A DNA stretch of 64,000 nt from an uncultured Armatimonadota bacterium (GCA_903927025.1 CAIYLG010000048.1:101077-165076), one strand, 5' to 3'; shown: positions 26,878-39,596, counted from the first letter of the stretch. Translations and numbers: made by a program. Notes: generated from the letters alone by a model not told the origin.

Positions 26878-27720
26878 TTAAGCTCCGGAGATCGTTTCGC
26901 GAAGGATCGTCGAGACATTCAGCCATTCAGTCTGACTCATGTCATGCGGTCGAATCTTTTCTTCCAGATTTGCGCGCTCAACGATGTCCGCCGCCTGCTC
27001 CCGGTCAATGTGGAAGCCAGCCATGAGGTTATTGGCCAACGTCTTTCTCGGCTGGGCAAAACCCATCCTCACCGTCTTAAAGAAGAACTTCGCAGACTCT
27101 TCATCAAGATTCAGCGGCTTCGGCACAAACCGCAGCACCGTACTGTCAACCTTAGGCGGAGGCATAAAGTCGCGAGCTGGCACGTGGATCACCAGGGAGA
27201 TATCAAATACAGACTGTAGATAAACCGAAAGGGAGCCACGATCTCGATTGCCTGGCTTAGCCAGAATGCGATACGCGACCTCTCGCTGCATCATGAGGAC
27301 GGCAACCTCGAAGTGCTGACGCACATCGGCAATACGGTTGATGAGTGGACCGGTGATGTAATAAGGAAGGTTGCTGACAATTCCCCGAGGCTCGGGAAGC
27401 TCGCAGAGAATCGAGGCTAGGTCTGCCTGGAGGGCATCAATCGTTCGCACGTCCGCTTTTGGCGAAGAGTCTTTTAGGGCCCCAACCATGGAAGTGTCCA
27501 CCTCTAGCGCGATGACCTGCGCGCACTGAATGGAAATGGGAGATGTGAGAACACCCGGACCGGGGCCAATCTCACAGACGCCACAAAACGCAACAAATTC
27601 AGCGACGATCGCTTCTACGGCTGCCTGCGAACACAGGAAATGCTGGCCTAAGCCTTTTGAGGTAGCGATTCCATGCTTTTTCAGGAACGCCTTGAGCGTT
27701 CCTGAGTTATAAAGCTTCAA
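26878..27720 (-). CDS. rsmA: 16S rRNA dimethyladenosine transferase (KsgA)
   Basis: 280 aa SAM-dependent enzyme that dimethylates A1518/A1519 of 16S rRNA during 30S maturation. Visible motifs are KGLGQHFLCSQ, VCEIGPGPGVLT, NLPYYITGPLI and MGFAQPRKTLANNL. Its start overlaps the stop of the 3D/G5-domain gene by 4 nt. The same 3D/G5-then-ksgA order is known from Bacillus (yabE-rnmV-ksgA), here without rnmV. Confidence 0.96.
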   Translation of the reverse strand: MKLYNSGTLKAFLKKHGIATSKGLGQHFLCSQAAVEAIVAEFVAFCGVCEIGPGPGVLTSPISIQCAQVIALEVDTSMVGALKDSSPKADVRTIDALQADLASILCELPEPRGIVSNLPYYITGPLINRIADVRQHFEVAVLMMQREVAYRILAKPGNRDRGSLSVYLQSVFDISLVIHVPARDFMPPPKVDSTVLRFVPKPLNLDEESAKFFFKTVRMGFAQPRKTLANNLMAGFHIDREQAADIVERANLEEKIRPHDMSQTEWLNVSTILRETISGA

Positions 27721-28358
27721 CGTATGCCGAGAACGTGAACTCGGACCCGCTGCCGGCCGAAGATATCGACGGTACGGCTGGAATCATAGCAAAGGTCGAT
27801 TCGGTTGCCTTTAATCGCGCTTCCTGTGTCACATGCAAGCGCAAGACCGTAACCTTCGACAAACACAACGGATCCGAGAGGAATGACGCGAGGATCTACC
27901 GCGACCACGCCGTAAGTTGCGCGTGCGCCCGTCCTCGTTCTACCATGGCTTCCGCGACCGTTCGAGCGTGGGCTGGGATCGTAGGCCGTAGCCTCCATAT
28001 CCATCACCTTTTTACGCGTAAACGAACCTCGGTCCGATGGCATACCGCCTCGACCCATCAAAAACAGAGTTGGCTTAGGATCTTTTCGAACTTCCGCAAT
28101 CAGCTCTTTTTCAACTGGCTTGCTGTCGATATATGTGATTCGAAAGGTCTTCTTAATTGACCCATCGACTCCATCCTGAGCTCGTACCAACCGTCCTGGT
28201 CTCAGGTTACGGCTGAACTCATATTGGATTCCCGGCCGGATCTTCTCCGTATGGGTCTCCACCTGAATTTCTTTCTGCCTTTTCCCACCCGCGAGCGCCG
28301 ATGCGGCGACCACTGATAAGGCCAAGGCCATACTCACTTTGTGTGAGCAGTTGCGCAT
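27717..28358 (-). CDS. Secreted G5 + 3D domain protein (YabE/Rpf-like cell-wall enzyme)
   Basis: 213 aa. A signal peptide (about 1-23) is followed by a G5-like domain (about 30-105, ETHTEKIRPGIQYEFSR) and a C-terminal 3D domain, a double-psi beta-barrel related to lytic transglycosylase MltA. The three conserved aspartates are in VAVDPRVIPLGS, ALACDTGSAI and RIDLCYDS. Such proteins cut or remodel peptidoglycan. AGGAGG lies just before the ATG. The promoter at 28411-28438 would drive this gene with rsmA and queG. Confidence 0.88.
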   Translation of the reverse strand: MRNCSHKVSMALALSVVAASALAGGKRQKEIQVETHTEKIRPGIQYEFSRNLRPGRLVRAQDGVDGSIKKTFRITYIDSKPVEKELIAEVRKDPKPTLFLMGRGGMPSDRGSFTRKKVMDMEATAYDPSPRSNGRGSHGRTRTGARATYGVVAVDPRVIPLGSVVFVEGYGLALACDTGSAIKGNRIDLCYDSSRTVDIFGRQRVRVHVLGIR

Positions 28359-28410
28359 TTGGAACCTCCTCTTGCCTGGCTGCGACGGGTTGTTATACCC
28401 CCGAAACGCA

Positions 28411-28438
28411 ACTATAGACCTTCTGGCAAAGGGTTCAA
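28411..28438 (-). promoter_or_regulatory. Promoter of the 3D/G5-rsmA-queG unit
   Basis: On the minus strand TTGAAC (28433-28438) and TATAGT (28411-28416) are spaced by 16 nt, about 52 nt before the start codon. Confidence 0.65.
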
Positions 28439-28454
28439 TGAGGCATTTTGACCG

Positions 28455-28489
28455 AAATAGGCAAGTTTTGAACCTAAACTTGCCTATTT
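28455..28489 (-). terminator. Hairpin terminator after ogg (symmetrical)
   Basis: Perfect 14-bp arms, AAATAGGCAAGTTT (28455-28468) and its complement (28476-28489), with a 7-nt loop. The A/T-rich ends give a short U-run on either strand. It separates ogg from the next promoter. Confidence 0.75.
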
Positions 28490-28557
28490 ATCAATTAGGA
28501 AATATTTACGAAAAGGGTTGACAAGACTCTTGTAAATATGAGTCTCAACACCTGAAA

Positions 28558-31505
<2,948 letters not shown>

Positions 31506-31512
31506 CTAGGCC

Positions 31513-32601
31513 CTACAAAACTTTGATCCGCTCATCAGCCGAAACATTGACGCCAGTTGGCTCAAGCTGAGGCACACCCCGCTTTGGCTCTGTTCGATGG
31601 CCACGCCGCAGAATGGGTCGCTCGATCACCACCCACATCACGATCGAGTATGCCAGCGTCATTCCAAGCGCCAGGGCCCATCCGTGAGGTGGCGCAAGCT
31701 GAAGGGCGGTCATATGGATCAGATAAAAGGAGTAGCTGATTCGTCCCAGCCCGGTCAATCCCTTGGAACTTAGGCCACGGACACCAACTCCCATAAGGCT
31801 GAGCAGCAGCAGTCCCACCGAAATCATCAACGTCGCTTCCAAAAGAGCCGTATTGGCAAGCTGGCTACCCATCGTCGGCTTTAGCCCCTTCGCGTTGAGT
31901 GCGATCGCGAGGGTAGCTCCTGCGACAAGGAGCAGGAGTGCGTGAACCCGATATGGTCTCAGATTGACCTGGACAACCGAAGCCTGCATCGGTACTCCCG
32001 ACATATACAGTGCCACCAGCGCTCCCGCAGCGAGCGTATCCATGCGGAACGGCAACAACATATAGGTCGCAAAGCCGCTTGAAAAATATGGTGTGCAGAC
32101 CCACCGAAGGACGGGTGCGAGGATCAACAAAGCCCAGGCTAGGATTATCAACCGTCGCTTGTCCAGAAAGAAGACCGCTAGGGGCCAAAGTAGGTAGAAC
32201 TGCTCCTCAACCGCAAGCGACCAAAGGGGCTGAGTGGAAAGGTGCGGCAGGTTGAGTGGAATGAGGAAGTTCATCCCGCCCAGATACAGGTACCAGTAGC
32301 TCAGCCAGCCGGTTCCAAAGAGAAGAACGGAGACAGCGAGAAACACGGAGTAGGCGGGCAGGATCCTGCGTGAGCGCTGGATGTAGAAGCCGCCCAAGTA
32401 GTTGAGAAAGCTTTTCCTTTTCTGTCTCAGTAGGATGCCGGTGATGAGGAAGCCAGACAGAACGAAGAAGATGTCCACGCCCATCCAGAGCAAGTTTGCG
32501 TTGAATGCGTGAAAGACGAACACGAACAAGATCGCGATGCCTCGAAGTCCATCCAAGGCAACAACGTGCCCTCCCGTCGCTGCGCGTTCCTCCTTCTCCA
32601 C
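31513..32601 (-). CDS. Acyltransferase 3 family membrane protein (OafA-like)
   Basis: 362 aa multi-spanning protein that O-acylates a cell-surface sugar or glycan. The first helix region carries LDGLRGIAILFVFVFHAF, with the catalytic His, then GVDIFFVLSGFLIT and RRILPAY; about ten transmembrane helices follow. It ends in a charged cytoplasmic tail, with no SGNH domain. The GTG at 32601 is chosen because AAGGGGAG lies 5 nt upstream; an in-frame ATG 36 nt earlier lacks one. It is probably a separate unit, ending 50 nt before the ligA start. Confidence 0.88.
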   Translation of the reverse strand: MEKEERAATGGHVVALDGLRGIAILFVFVFHAFNANLLWMGVDIFFVLSGFLITGILLRQKRKSFLNYLGGFYIQRSRRILPAYSVFLAVSVLLFGTGWLSYWYLYLGGMNFLIPLNLPHLSTQPLWSLAVEEQFYLLWPLAVFFLDKRRLIILAWALLILAPVLRWVCTPYFSSGFATYMLLPFRMDTLAAGALVALYMSGVPMQASVVQVNLRPYRVHALLLLVAGATLAIALNAKGLKPTMGSQLANTALLEATLMISVGLLLLSLMGVGVRGLSSKGLTGLGRISYSFYLIHMTALQLAPPHGWALALGMTLAYSIVMWVVIERPILRRGHRTEPKRGVPQLEPTGVNVSADERIKVL

Positions 32602-32776
32602 AAAATCTCCCCTTAAACCAAAACCAGATAAAATCATCTAGCCAGGACCCCGTTCATTTACGGGGTATTGAGCAGACAGACGCCTCACACAGGCGCCTGT
32701 TGAGACTCTAAGGGAATTGCGTGCAAAAAAAGCGTGTAATTAGGACTTTCACACCTAAACGTTCACACATTCCCTG

Positions 32777-32798
32777 GGGACCCTAAGCACTAGGTCCC
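32777..32798 (-). terminator. Terminator-like hairpin after the Ig-repeat gene
   Basis: GGGAC/GTCCC arms extend with CTA/TAG around a short loop; a T7 run occurs on the minus strand about 50 nt later, near 32725, so termination may be imperfect. A second hairpin ACCCCGT/ACGGGGT lies at 32647-32666. Confidence 0.4.
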
Positions 32799-32812
32799 AT
32801 TTGAATGCGTAA

Positions 32813-35800
32813 TCACTTAATCGTTAAGTTTGCGGAGACTTTCGCACTGCTAAGGCTGGCCGAGATGCTGGCGGTCGTCTGAGAGGTGACCTTCTTGGTC
32901 TTCACGGTGAAGGTGCCGTTCGCCTTTCCAGAGGCAAGCACCAGTGTTGCCGGCACGGTCGCCGAGGCACTGCTTGAGCCCAGCGTGAGCGTGAGCCCGC
33001 CCTTGGGCGCAGCACCGATGAGCGTGACAGTCGCGGTCGAACTGGATCCGCCAATGACCGAAGCCGGCTTGAGAACAAGCGAGCTGAGGACAGGGGCTAG
33101 AATCTTCAGCGTCGCGGACTGGCTGGTGCCGTTCAGGCTCGCTGAGATTGATGTGCCGGTATCTGAAGCCACTGCGGTCGTCTTTACCATAAATGTGGCC
33201 GAGGTCTTCCCTGCCGGAACCGTGATACTTGCTGGAACCGTTGCGGCCGCGCTGCGGCTGGTCAGCTTCAGCGAGATGCCACCCGTTGGTGCCGCACCGC
33301 TTAGAGTCACCGTTCCCGTGGAGCTGGTGCCGCCTGTGACTGAAGCTGGACTCAGAGTCACAGCGGTCAGGGTTGGCGGAAGAAGCGTGACGGTCGTCGT
33401 GACCGAGGTGCTGCCCCACGTCGCCGTTATCGTCGAGGACTTTTCAGATGCCGTCCCAATCGTCGTCACCGTAAAGCTCGCGCTGCTCTGACCGGATGGA
33501 ATCTTGACGCTGGCAGGAACCTTTACACCGGCAAGGCTGCTCTTGAGCAGCACCGTTACACCGCCAGAAGGAGCATTGCCGTTCAGGCTCACCGTTCCAA
33601 CACCAGAGGCGCCGCCCTGAATGCGGTTGGGCGAAACGGACACACCGGAGAGCGTCAAAGGAAGCAGAGTCAGATTCACGGACTTTGTCACTGAACCAAA
33701 TGATGCGGATATCGCAGCCGTCGTCTGGGAAGTGACCGCTGAGGCGGAGACGGTGAACGTCGATGAGGTGCTTCCTGCAGGAATCGTTACCGAGGCGGGG
33801 ACCGTGACAGCCGGCACCGCACTGCGAAGTGACACAGCCGCACCACCGCTTGAAGCGGGACCGCTCAGCGTCACCGTACCCGTCGAGGTGCCAATGCCGG
33901 CGATCGTTGCCGGACTGAGCGTGAGACCAGTGAGAATCGGAGCCGTCACCGTGAGGCTCGCCGTGGCAGACGAGCCGTTCGCCGATGCCGTGATCGTGGC
34001 CGAAGTTGCCGATGAGACCGTCGCGGTCTGAATTGAAAATGTCCCACTGGCCTGTCCAGTTGGAATCGTGATGGAGGCGGGAACTCCGGCAGAGCCGTTG
34101 GAGCTGGACAGCGAGACAGTCGTTCCGCCAACAGCCGCAGGTCCGTTCAAAGTGACGGTCCCTGTCGCAGATGTTCCGCCCTGAACGGATGTAGGGCTGA
34201 CTGACAGCGTGGAGATCTGAACGGGCGTGATGGAAAGATTCGCCTGGGCGCTCGTGCCCCCAAAGGAGGCAGCAACAACGGCGCTTGTAAGGGTGTTGAC
34301 TCCAGTTGTCGTCACGGTGAACGTGGCGGATGTATTGCCAAACGGGATCTTGACGGAAACAGGGACCTTCGCTGACTGACTACTGGAGGTCAGGGTCACA
34401 ACGGCTCCACTTGGGCCCGCAGGACCTGACAGATTAACCGTTCCGGTGGACGGACCTCCGCCGAGAACCGTGGTCGGATTCAGGCTCACGCCGCTTAAAG
34501 TCGAGGCGTCAACGGTGAGAGTCGCGGTCTGCTTTAAGCCCGCCAGACTCGCCGTTATCGTAGCAGTGGTCGTCGCATCGACTCCAGTTGTGCTCACAGT
34601 GAATGCCGCTGAAGTCGCCCCACCTGCAACCGTCACAGTGCCGGGCACAGATGCAGAAGTTGAAGAACTGGAAAGAGACACGGGGAGGCCAGCGGTCGGT
34701 GCGGGACCGGATACCGTGACAGTGCCAGTGGAAGTAGTCCCGGCTGGAACCGAAGTCGGATTCAGAACAAGAGACACCAGGGCCGGTGCTGTCACGGTCA
34801 GTGTCGCGGCCTGAATCACCGAGTTGAGCGTCCCTGACACCTGAAGAGTCGTATCTGAAGCGACGGGAACCGTCGTCACGGTGAACGTGGCCGTGCTCTT
34901 CCCAGCTGGAACAGTCACGGAAGCGGGAACCGTCGCCGCATTGGCGTTCGAGGTCTTCAGGGCTACCGCTGTCCCGGAAGGGCCGGCGATTCCAGAAAGC
35001 GTCACCGTACCGGTGGAAGTCTTGCCGCCCTGCACCGAGGCTGGGGCCAGCGTCAGTGATGCCAGCGAGGCCGGACTAATCGTAAGACCCTGGGTGAAAG
35101 ATGCGCTGCCCAGGATCGCGGTGATATTTGCCGTTGTTTGGGTGTCGACACCCTTCGTGGATGCAGCAAATGACGCCGACGTCTTGCCAGAGGCAACCGT
35201 AACCGTCGCGGGAACCGTCGCAGAAGCACTGTCGCTCTTAAGCGTCACCACCGATCCAGCTGGGCCGGCCGGACCAGAAAGCGTCACTGTTCCAGTCGAC
35301 GCCGAACCGCCGCCAACAGCAGCAGGAGACAGGGACAGACCAGCGAGATTGGCGGGGACCACCGTGAGGGTTGCCGTCTGATTGACCCCTGGCATCGCGG
35401 TCAGGGTGATGCTCGCGGAGACATCGACGGGCTCCGTCGTCACCTGAAACATCGCGGTTGTGGCTCCGGCAGGAATCGTCACCGTTGCAGGTGCGGCGGC
35501 AATACCGGTGTTGGGCGAGAGCTGAACCGCAAAGCCACCAGCAGGAGCCGCCATGTTCACTGTCGCCGTCCCCGTTGCGGACGTCCCGCCTTGAACTGTG
35601 GCTGGATTCACCGCGAGGCTCACTACGTGAACGCTCTCGAAGCAATAGATGTAATTAGGAGCTACGAGAATAAGGGAACCATCAACGCCAATCGCCATCG
35701 TTGGGCTGTGGTCGTCCCCGCCGTCACCAATCCCAGAAAATGGAAACGTATAGCTCCACAGAAGGCTTCCGTCCTTTCCGTTGATCGCTAATAATTCGGC

Positions 35801-36895
35801 AGAAATTCCGTCATTAAGCGAACCGGGTAATTCCTCGTAAAGCGTCCCGTCTCCAGCGCAAACGAAGAATGGGGGTCCGTTGGCGGGGCGAGTCCACTTT
35901 ATGATTCCAGTGGCCGGATCGATCGCGGCAACCCCCACGAGCGAGCCACCCTCGTAACCCACATAAACAGTGCCATCCGGTCCTATAGCGGTGTTCGAAA
36001 TCCGTTCGACATATCCAACTTCTCCGGGCAGTTGGCACGTCCACTTCGCGATCCCGGAAGTCGAATCCAAACAGACGATCCAAGCCTGAAAATTCGCATC
36101 GTCGAAGCACTGGTACACGTTCCCATCTGGAGAAGCCATCGGATTTGAAATCCATTGATTGTAAGTGGGGATCGGTCCAACTCGATACGACCATTTTATG
36201 TTCCCGGTTCTGGAATCCACGGCATCAAATTCTTTGGACGCCAATTGATTCACGTAGATCGTGCCGCGTGGCCCAATCGCACAGGTCTCGACCGAAAAAT
36301 TGTCTGCAGGTGTTGACCAGATGACATCACCTGTCTTGTGGTTGATCGCCTGAACCGAGTACGAAGGCGAAGGCCCTCCTTCTGAAGTAAGAAGCAGAGA
36401 CTGATCGAAATTGACGTTTAGAGGGTACGTGGTTGAAGGCACGGGAATAGACCAGACGAGCTTCTGGGTGGAGAGATCCACGGCCCTCAGGTATCCATAC
36501 CAATTCGTGTTGTTTGCAAGCTGATTCGTGTAAATAAAACCGTTTGCGTCTATCGCCGGTCTGCCGTAGGACCCTAAATGCGCTGCGGTCCAGTTGATCG
36601 AACCATCTGCCGGATTCAGGGCGAGCAGGTCGGAGTCTGTGGCGAGATGAAAATGGGAGATGTAAATGGTGCCGTCTGGACCAATGATTGGAGAATTCGT
36701 GCCCGTGAATGGCACCCTCCAGCGGACATTGGGTGTTGCCCCATATTGCGAGCTACTGGAAGTATTTGCCCCATTTCCAAACGCACTTGGCCAACCAACG
36801 GTTGGTAGCTGTGCCAAGGCGTGACCAATAAGCGTGCACGTTAGCAACGCGGCTGAAAATCGGGTTGCCAGGCGAAACTTGTCGAATGAGTTCAT
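32813..36895 (-). CDS. Secreted beta-propeller protein with ten Ig-like repeats
   Basis: 1,360 aa. The signal peptide (about 1-28) ends GHALA. Residues ~35-425 form a PQQ/BamB-type propeller with repeated blades such as DGTIYISHFH, LLALNPADGSINW and IDPATGIIKWTRP. After this come ten consecutive repeats of about 94 residues. Each opens like LSPASVxGGTSSTGTVTLSG and contains VPASVTVPAG and a TxTATITAS-like strand, an Ig-like/adhesin architecture. The protein ends at the tenth repeat with no anchor, sorting signal or pilin-type tail that I can see. The function is probably surface or matrix display; substrate unknown. Surrounded by housekeeping genes. Confidence 0.85.
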   Translation of the reverse strand: MNSFDKFRLATRFSAALLTCTLIGHALAQLPTVGWPSAFGNGANTSSSSQYGATPNVRWRVPFTGTNSPIIGPDGTIYISHFHLATDSDLLALNPADGSINWTAAHLGSYGRPAIDANGFIYTNQLANNTNWYGYLRAVDLSTQKLVWSIPVPSTTYPLNVNFDQSLLLTSEGGPSPSYSVQAINHKTGDVIWSTPADNFSVETCAIGPRGTIYVNQLASKEFDAVDSRTGNIKWSYRVGPIPTYNQWISNPMASPDGNVYQCFDDANFQAWIVCLDSTSGIAKWTCQLPGEVGYVERISNTAIGPDGTVYVGYEGGSLVGVAAIDPATGIIKWTRPANGPPFFVCAGDGTLYEELPGSLNDGISAELLAINGKDGSLLWSYTFPFSGIGDGGDDHSPTMAIGVDGSLILVAPNYIYCFESVHVVSLAVNPATVQGGTSATGTATVNMAAPAGGFAVQLSPNTGIAAAPATVTIPAGATTAMFQVTTEPVDVSASITLTAMPGVNQTATLTVVPANLAGLSLSPAAVGGGSASTGTVTLSGPAGPAGSVVTLKSDSASATVPATVTVASGKTSASFAASTKGVDTQTTANITAILGSASFTQGLTISPASLASLTLAPASVQGGKTSTGTVTLSGIAGPSGTAVALKTSNANAATVPASVTVPAGKSTATFTVTTVPVASDTTLQVSGTLNSVIQAATLTVTAPALVSLVLNPTSVPAGTTSTGTVTVSGPAPTAGLPVSLSSSSTSASVPGTVTVAGGATSAAFTVSTTGVDATTTATITASLAGLKQTATLTVDASTLSGVSLNPTTVLGGGPSTGTVNLSGPAGPSGAVVTLTSSSQSAKVPVSVKIPFGNTSATFTVTTTGVNTLTSAVVAASFGGTSAQANLSITPVQISTLSVSPTSVQGGTSATGTVTLNGPAAVGGTTVSLSSSNGSAGVPASITIPTGQASGTFSIQTATVSSATSATITASANGSSATASLTVTAPILTGLTLSPATIAGIGTSTGTVTLSGPASSGGAAVSLRSAVPAVTVPASVTIPAGSTSSTFTVSASAVTSQTTAAISASFGSVTKSVNLTLLPLTLSGVSVSPNRIQGGASGVGTVSLNGNAPSGGVTVLLKSSLAGVKVPASVKIPSGQSSASFTVTTIGTASEKSSTITATWGSTSVTTTVTLLPPTLTAVTLSPASVTGGTSSTGTVTLSGAAPTGGISLKLTSRSAAATVPASITVPAGKTSATFMVKTTAVASDTGTSISASLNGTSQSATLKILAPVLSSLVLKPASVIGGSSSTATVTLIGAAPKGGLTLTLGSSSASATVPATLVLASGKANGTFTVKTKKVTSQTTASISASLSSAKVSANLTIK

Positions 36896-36901
36896 GGCCG
36901 A

Positions 36902-36936
36902 GCGTCAAGAAGAATGCAAGAACACTCCCTTGACGC
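36902..36936 (-). repeat. Inverted repeat at the start of the Ig-repeat gene
   Basis: GCGTCAAG (36902-36909) and CTTGACGC (36929-36936), 19 nt apart, end 7 nt before the start codon. It could be an operator or an mRNA hairpin hiding the start. Confidence 0.5.
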
Positions 36937-36958
36937 CAATTCCAAATGAGAAAGTTGT

Positions 36959-36989
36959 CGGGGCTCATCTCAAGCTGAGATGAGCCCCG
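36959..36989 (-). terminator. Hairpin terminator after the BFN-family gene
   Basis: Perfect 14-bp arms, CGGGGCTCATCTCA and its complement, with a 3-nt loop. The tract after it on the minus strand (ACAACTTTCTC) is only weakly T-rich. Confidence 0.7.
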
Positions 36990-37034
36990 GGAGCGGGACT
37001 TTAGACCCACTGAGCCCTAACCAAAGGACCTTCC

Positions 37035-37541
37035 CTACTCTTCAATGACTGCGTCGAGGATCCCCTCGGCAACGAAGATCGGGGCTCCGAATCGCATCGC
37101 CAACGCGATAGAGTCAGATGGACGGGCGTCGATTTCGAACTCTTCGCGGTTGTGCTTGATGTAAAGCTTGGCGTAATACACCGAGTTCCAAAAATCGTCG
37201 ATCACTACACGGTCCAAGGTGATTTCCACCCGCTCCAAAATGGTGCGGATGAGGTCGTGGGTCATCGGCCGGTCAGCGCGAGATCCCTCGTGCTCCAGCA
37301 AAATCGCCTGCGCCTCAAACGGCCCGATCTGGATCGGAAGCTTTCGCTCTCCATCGGTGACCAGCACAAACCGCGATATCTGACCGTTGTTCTCGACTGC
37401 GTAAACACCGTCGACGTTAACTTCGATCAATTCGCCCATCTGACCAGGCACACGAATGGGCGAATCTGCCTCGTACGGGAAGAAAGGTGGCGGCTCGTCC
37501 AGGTTGTCTGAACGTTCGGGCTCTTCGTACTCTTCAGGCAT
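37035..37541 (-). CDS. Bifunctional nuclease family (DUF151) protein
   Basis: 168 aa. The BFN domain (about residues 36-160) includes VYAVENNGQISRFVLVTDGERKLPIQIG, then RPMTHDLIRTILERVEITLDRVVID and DARPSDSIALAMRFGAPIFV, the family's signature end. Members have been reported to have nuclease activity; the true substrate is uncertain. An acidic, Pro-rich N-terminal 30 residues precede the domain. It is 45 nt downstream of rho with no terminator between, so it is probably co-transcribed. Confidence 0.92.
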   Translation of the reverse strand: MPEEYEEPERSDNLDEPPPFFPYEADSPIRVPGQMGELIEVNVDGVYAVENNGQISRFVLVTDGERKLPIQIGPFEAQAILLEHEGSRADRPMTHDLIRTILERVEITLDRVVIDDFWNSVYYAKLYIKHNREEFEIDARPSDSIALAMRFGAPIFVAEGILDAVIEE

Positions 37542-37586
37542 TACAGAAAGATACCCGTGGCCCCCAAGGAAGTGAGGCGGCCGTCA

Positions 37587-38981
37587 TCAGACGGTCGCCT
37601 TGGTGCGTGCCACAACGCTTTCCAGGAACGCAGCATTGGTGGGCGTTCGCTTGAGCAGCTTGATGAGAGATTCGGTTGCTTCCACTGAATTCGTCTGGTT
37701 GGCGAGAAGCCGGTGAAGCTGAACAACACCCTCCAGATCTTCCTTCTTGAAGAGCAGTTCCTCATGCCTCGTCGAGCTTCGCTTAACGTCGACAGCGGGC
37801 CAGATTCGGCGCTCGGCAAGCTCACGGTCCAGAACAATTTCCATGTTGCCGGTACCTTTCAGCTCTTCGAAAATCGCGTCGTCCATCTTACTTCCCGTAT
37901 CCACGAGAACGCTGGAAATGATCGTGAGAGATCCTCCCTCTTCGATGTTTCGGGCGGCGCCAAAGAAACGGCGCGGGCGATAGAGAGCGCCGGGATCAAG
38001 ACCTCCAGAGAGCGTTCGACCGGATGGATTGATCGTCAAATTGCTTGCACGAGAAAGTCGTGTTAGGGAGTCGAGAAGAATCACAACATCTCGGCCCGCT
38101 TCGACCAGGCGCTTAGCCTGTTCCAAACACAGATCAGCCACACGCATGTGGTTTTCCGGCGGCTCATCAAACGTAGACCAGATCACTTGTCCACGAACGG
38201 ATCGTCGCATGTCCGTAACTTCTTCGGGTCGCTCATCCACCAGCAGCACCATCAGGTAGCACTCAGGGTGGTTGGCTGTAATCGCGTTGGCGATCGTCTT
38301 GAGCATCGACGTCTTACCGGCTTTGGGAGGGGAGACGATGAGTCCGCGCTGGCCCTTACCTATCGGTGAGATGAGGTCGACAATTCGAGCCGGAATATTC
38401 TCCGACACGGTCTCCTGCACGAGCCGCTCATTGGGATAAAGCGGTGTCAGCTCATCAAAATTCTTGCGCTTCTGCATCTCGGGAGAAGCTGTTCCGCAAC
38501 CGTTGATGCTCTCAACTCGGAGCATTCCCTGATACTTCTCACCCTCTTTAGGGAGTCGGACAAGTCCGAGCACGAGGTCTCCGCCCCTCAGGTTGAATTT
38601 CTTGACCTGACTCTGGGAAACGTACGTGTCCTGGGGAGATGGGATGTAGTTCTCGCGGCGGAGAAAGCCCCAGCCGTCCGACATAAGCTCAAGGATTCCC
38701 TTGGCATAAATTGCATCCGCATTGGCAGCGAGAAGAAGCTTCTCGACGAGTTCGTGGCGAAGAAGCGACTTGGGATCGATCTTAGCTGCTTTTGCCTCTT
38801 TGAGGAGGGCTGCCGGGACCATTTGGTCAAAATGGTTATAGTCGAATTCCGGCAGACTCTCGAGATCCACTTGGGGATCATTTTTGGGCAAGCCTTCGCG
38901 GTTCCTGCCGCGCTGGCGTCGCATGCCGTTGTTGCCGCCGCCGCCGTCTGGCGACTTGCGAGGTCGAAACTGATGGGTCAT
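37587..38981 (-). CDS. rho: Transcription termination factor Rho
   Basis: 464 aa hexameric RNA helicase that terminates transcripts. A basic Gly/Arg/Asn-rich N-terminus of about 35 residues is followed by the Rho N-domain, the RNA-binding cold-shock-like OB domain ([20 protein letters not shown]) and the ATPase (Walker [27 protein letters not shown]-loop [15 protein letters not shown]). The ATG is preceded by TAGGAG. It forms an operon with the BFN gene. Confidence 0.98.
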   Translation of the reverse strand: MTHQFRPRKSPDGGGGNNGMRRQRGRNREGLPKNDPQVDLESLPEFDYNHFDQMVPAALLKEAKAAKIDPKSLLRHELVEKLLLAANADAIYAKGILELMSDGWGFLRRENYIPSPQDTYVSQSQVKKFNLRGGDLVLGLVRLPKEGEKYQGMLRVESINGCGTASPEMQKRKNFDELTPLYPNERLVQETVSENIPARIVDLISPIGKGQRGLIVSPPKAGKTSMLKTIANAITANHPECYLMVLLVDERPEEVTDMRRSVRGQVIWSTFDEPPENHMRVADLCLEQAKRLVEAGRDVVILLDSLTRLSRASNLTINPSGRTLSGGLDPGALYRPRRFFGAARNIEEGGSLTIISSVLVDTGSKMDDAIFEELKGTGNMEIVLDRELAERRIWPAVDVKRSSTRHEELLFKKEDLEGVVQLHRLLANQTNSVEATESLIKLLKRTPTNAAFLESVVARTKATV

Positions 38982-39050
38982 AAAGCTCCTAAAGCTGAGA
39001 TCCTGACGTGGAGATAGGCTGAGGTGGACTTAGCCATTTCGGGAGAAGAA

Positions 39051-39581
39051 TTACTCTTCGTGCAGGATTGCGATGTACGGGAGGTTTCTAAACCTATCCT
39101 CGTAATCTAAGCCATATCCTACCACGAACTCATTCGGAATTTCGAAACCAATATATTCGACTTCAGGATGGACCTTTCTGCTTCCCTTTTTTGAGAGCAG
39201 AGCGGCAACCTTTAGCGACTTTGGTTTTCGAGTGGAGAGCAGCTCCCTCAAGTGACTCAGGGTAATCCCCGTGTCCACGATGTCTTCAACTATGATGACG
39301 TTTTTTCCTTCGATATTGATGTCCAAATCTTTGCGAATTTGAACAACTCCAGAAGAAGATTTTCCGCCATGGTAGCTGCTAGTCTGCAAAAAGTCCAGGA
39401 GCGAGTCCGAATTGATCTCCCGGGAGAGATCAGAAAGAAAGTGAACGGCTCCATTAAGAACACCTAACAGCAACACTGGCTCGCCGGCCAGATCAGCCTC
39501 AATCTGTCTCGCCATCTCTGCTGTTCGGGCGCGGATTTGTTCAGTTGAGATGAGGATAGAGAGCGTGGAGGTCTGGGGCAT
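39051..39581 (-). CDS. hpt: Hypoxanthine phosphoribosyltransferase
   Basis: 176 aa purine-salvage enzyme making IMP/GMP from free bases and PRPP. The PRPP loop VIIVEDIVDTGITLSHL and the GVLNGAVHFLSDL and FVVGYGLDYEDRFRNLPYIA motifs are clear. The ATG at 39581 gives the standard length. TACAGT lies 9 nt upstream on the minus strand with no Shine-Dalgarno, so the mRNA is probably leaderless. It is divergent from sdpR. Confidence 0.96.
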   Translation of the reverse strand: MPQTSTLSILISTEQIRARTAEMARQIEADLAGEPVLLLGVLNGAVHFLSDLSREINSDSLLDFLQTSSYHGGKSSSGVVQIRKDLDINIEGKNVIIVEDIVDTGITLSHLRELLSTRKPKSLKVAALLSKKGSRKVHPEVEYIGFEIPNEFVVGYGLDYEDRFRNLPYIAILHEE

Positions 39582-39590
39582 GTGTGATCC

Positions 39591-39596
39591 ACTGTA
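39591..39596 (-). promoter_or_regulatory. GTANNNT box before hpt (leaderless-type)
   Basis: On the minus strand GGTACAGT ends 9 nt before the hpt ATG. Confidence 0.45.

Noticed and set aside
32813..35640. CRISPR-like or tandem DNA repeat array
   Set aside because: The periodicity is protein-level (about 282 nt) with diverged DNA; no short identical repeats or spacers.
32850..35645. Several long open frames on both strands inside the Ig-repeat gene
   Set aside because: They arise from the biased, repeated Gly/Ser/Thr/Val codons of the real gene and mirror one another between repeats.
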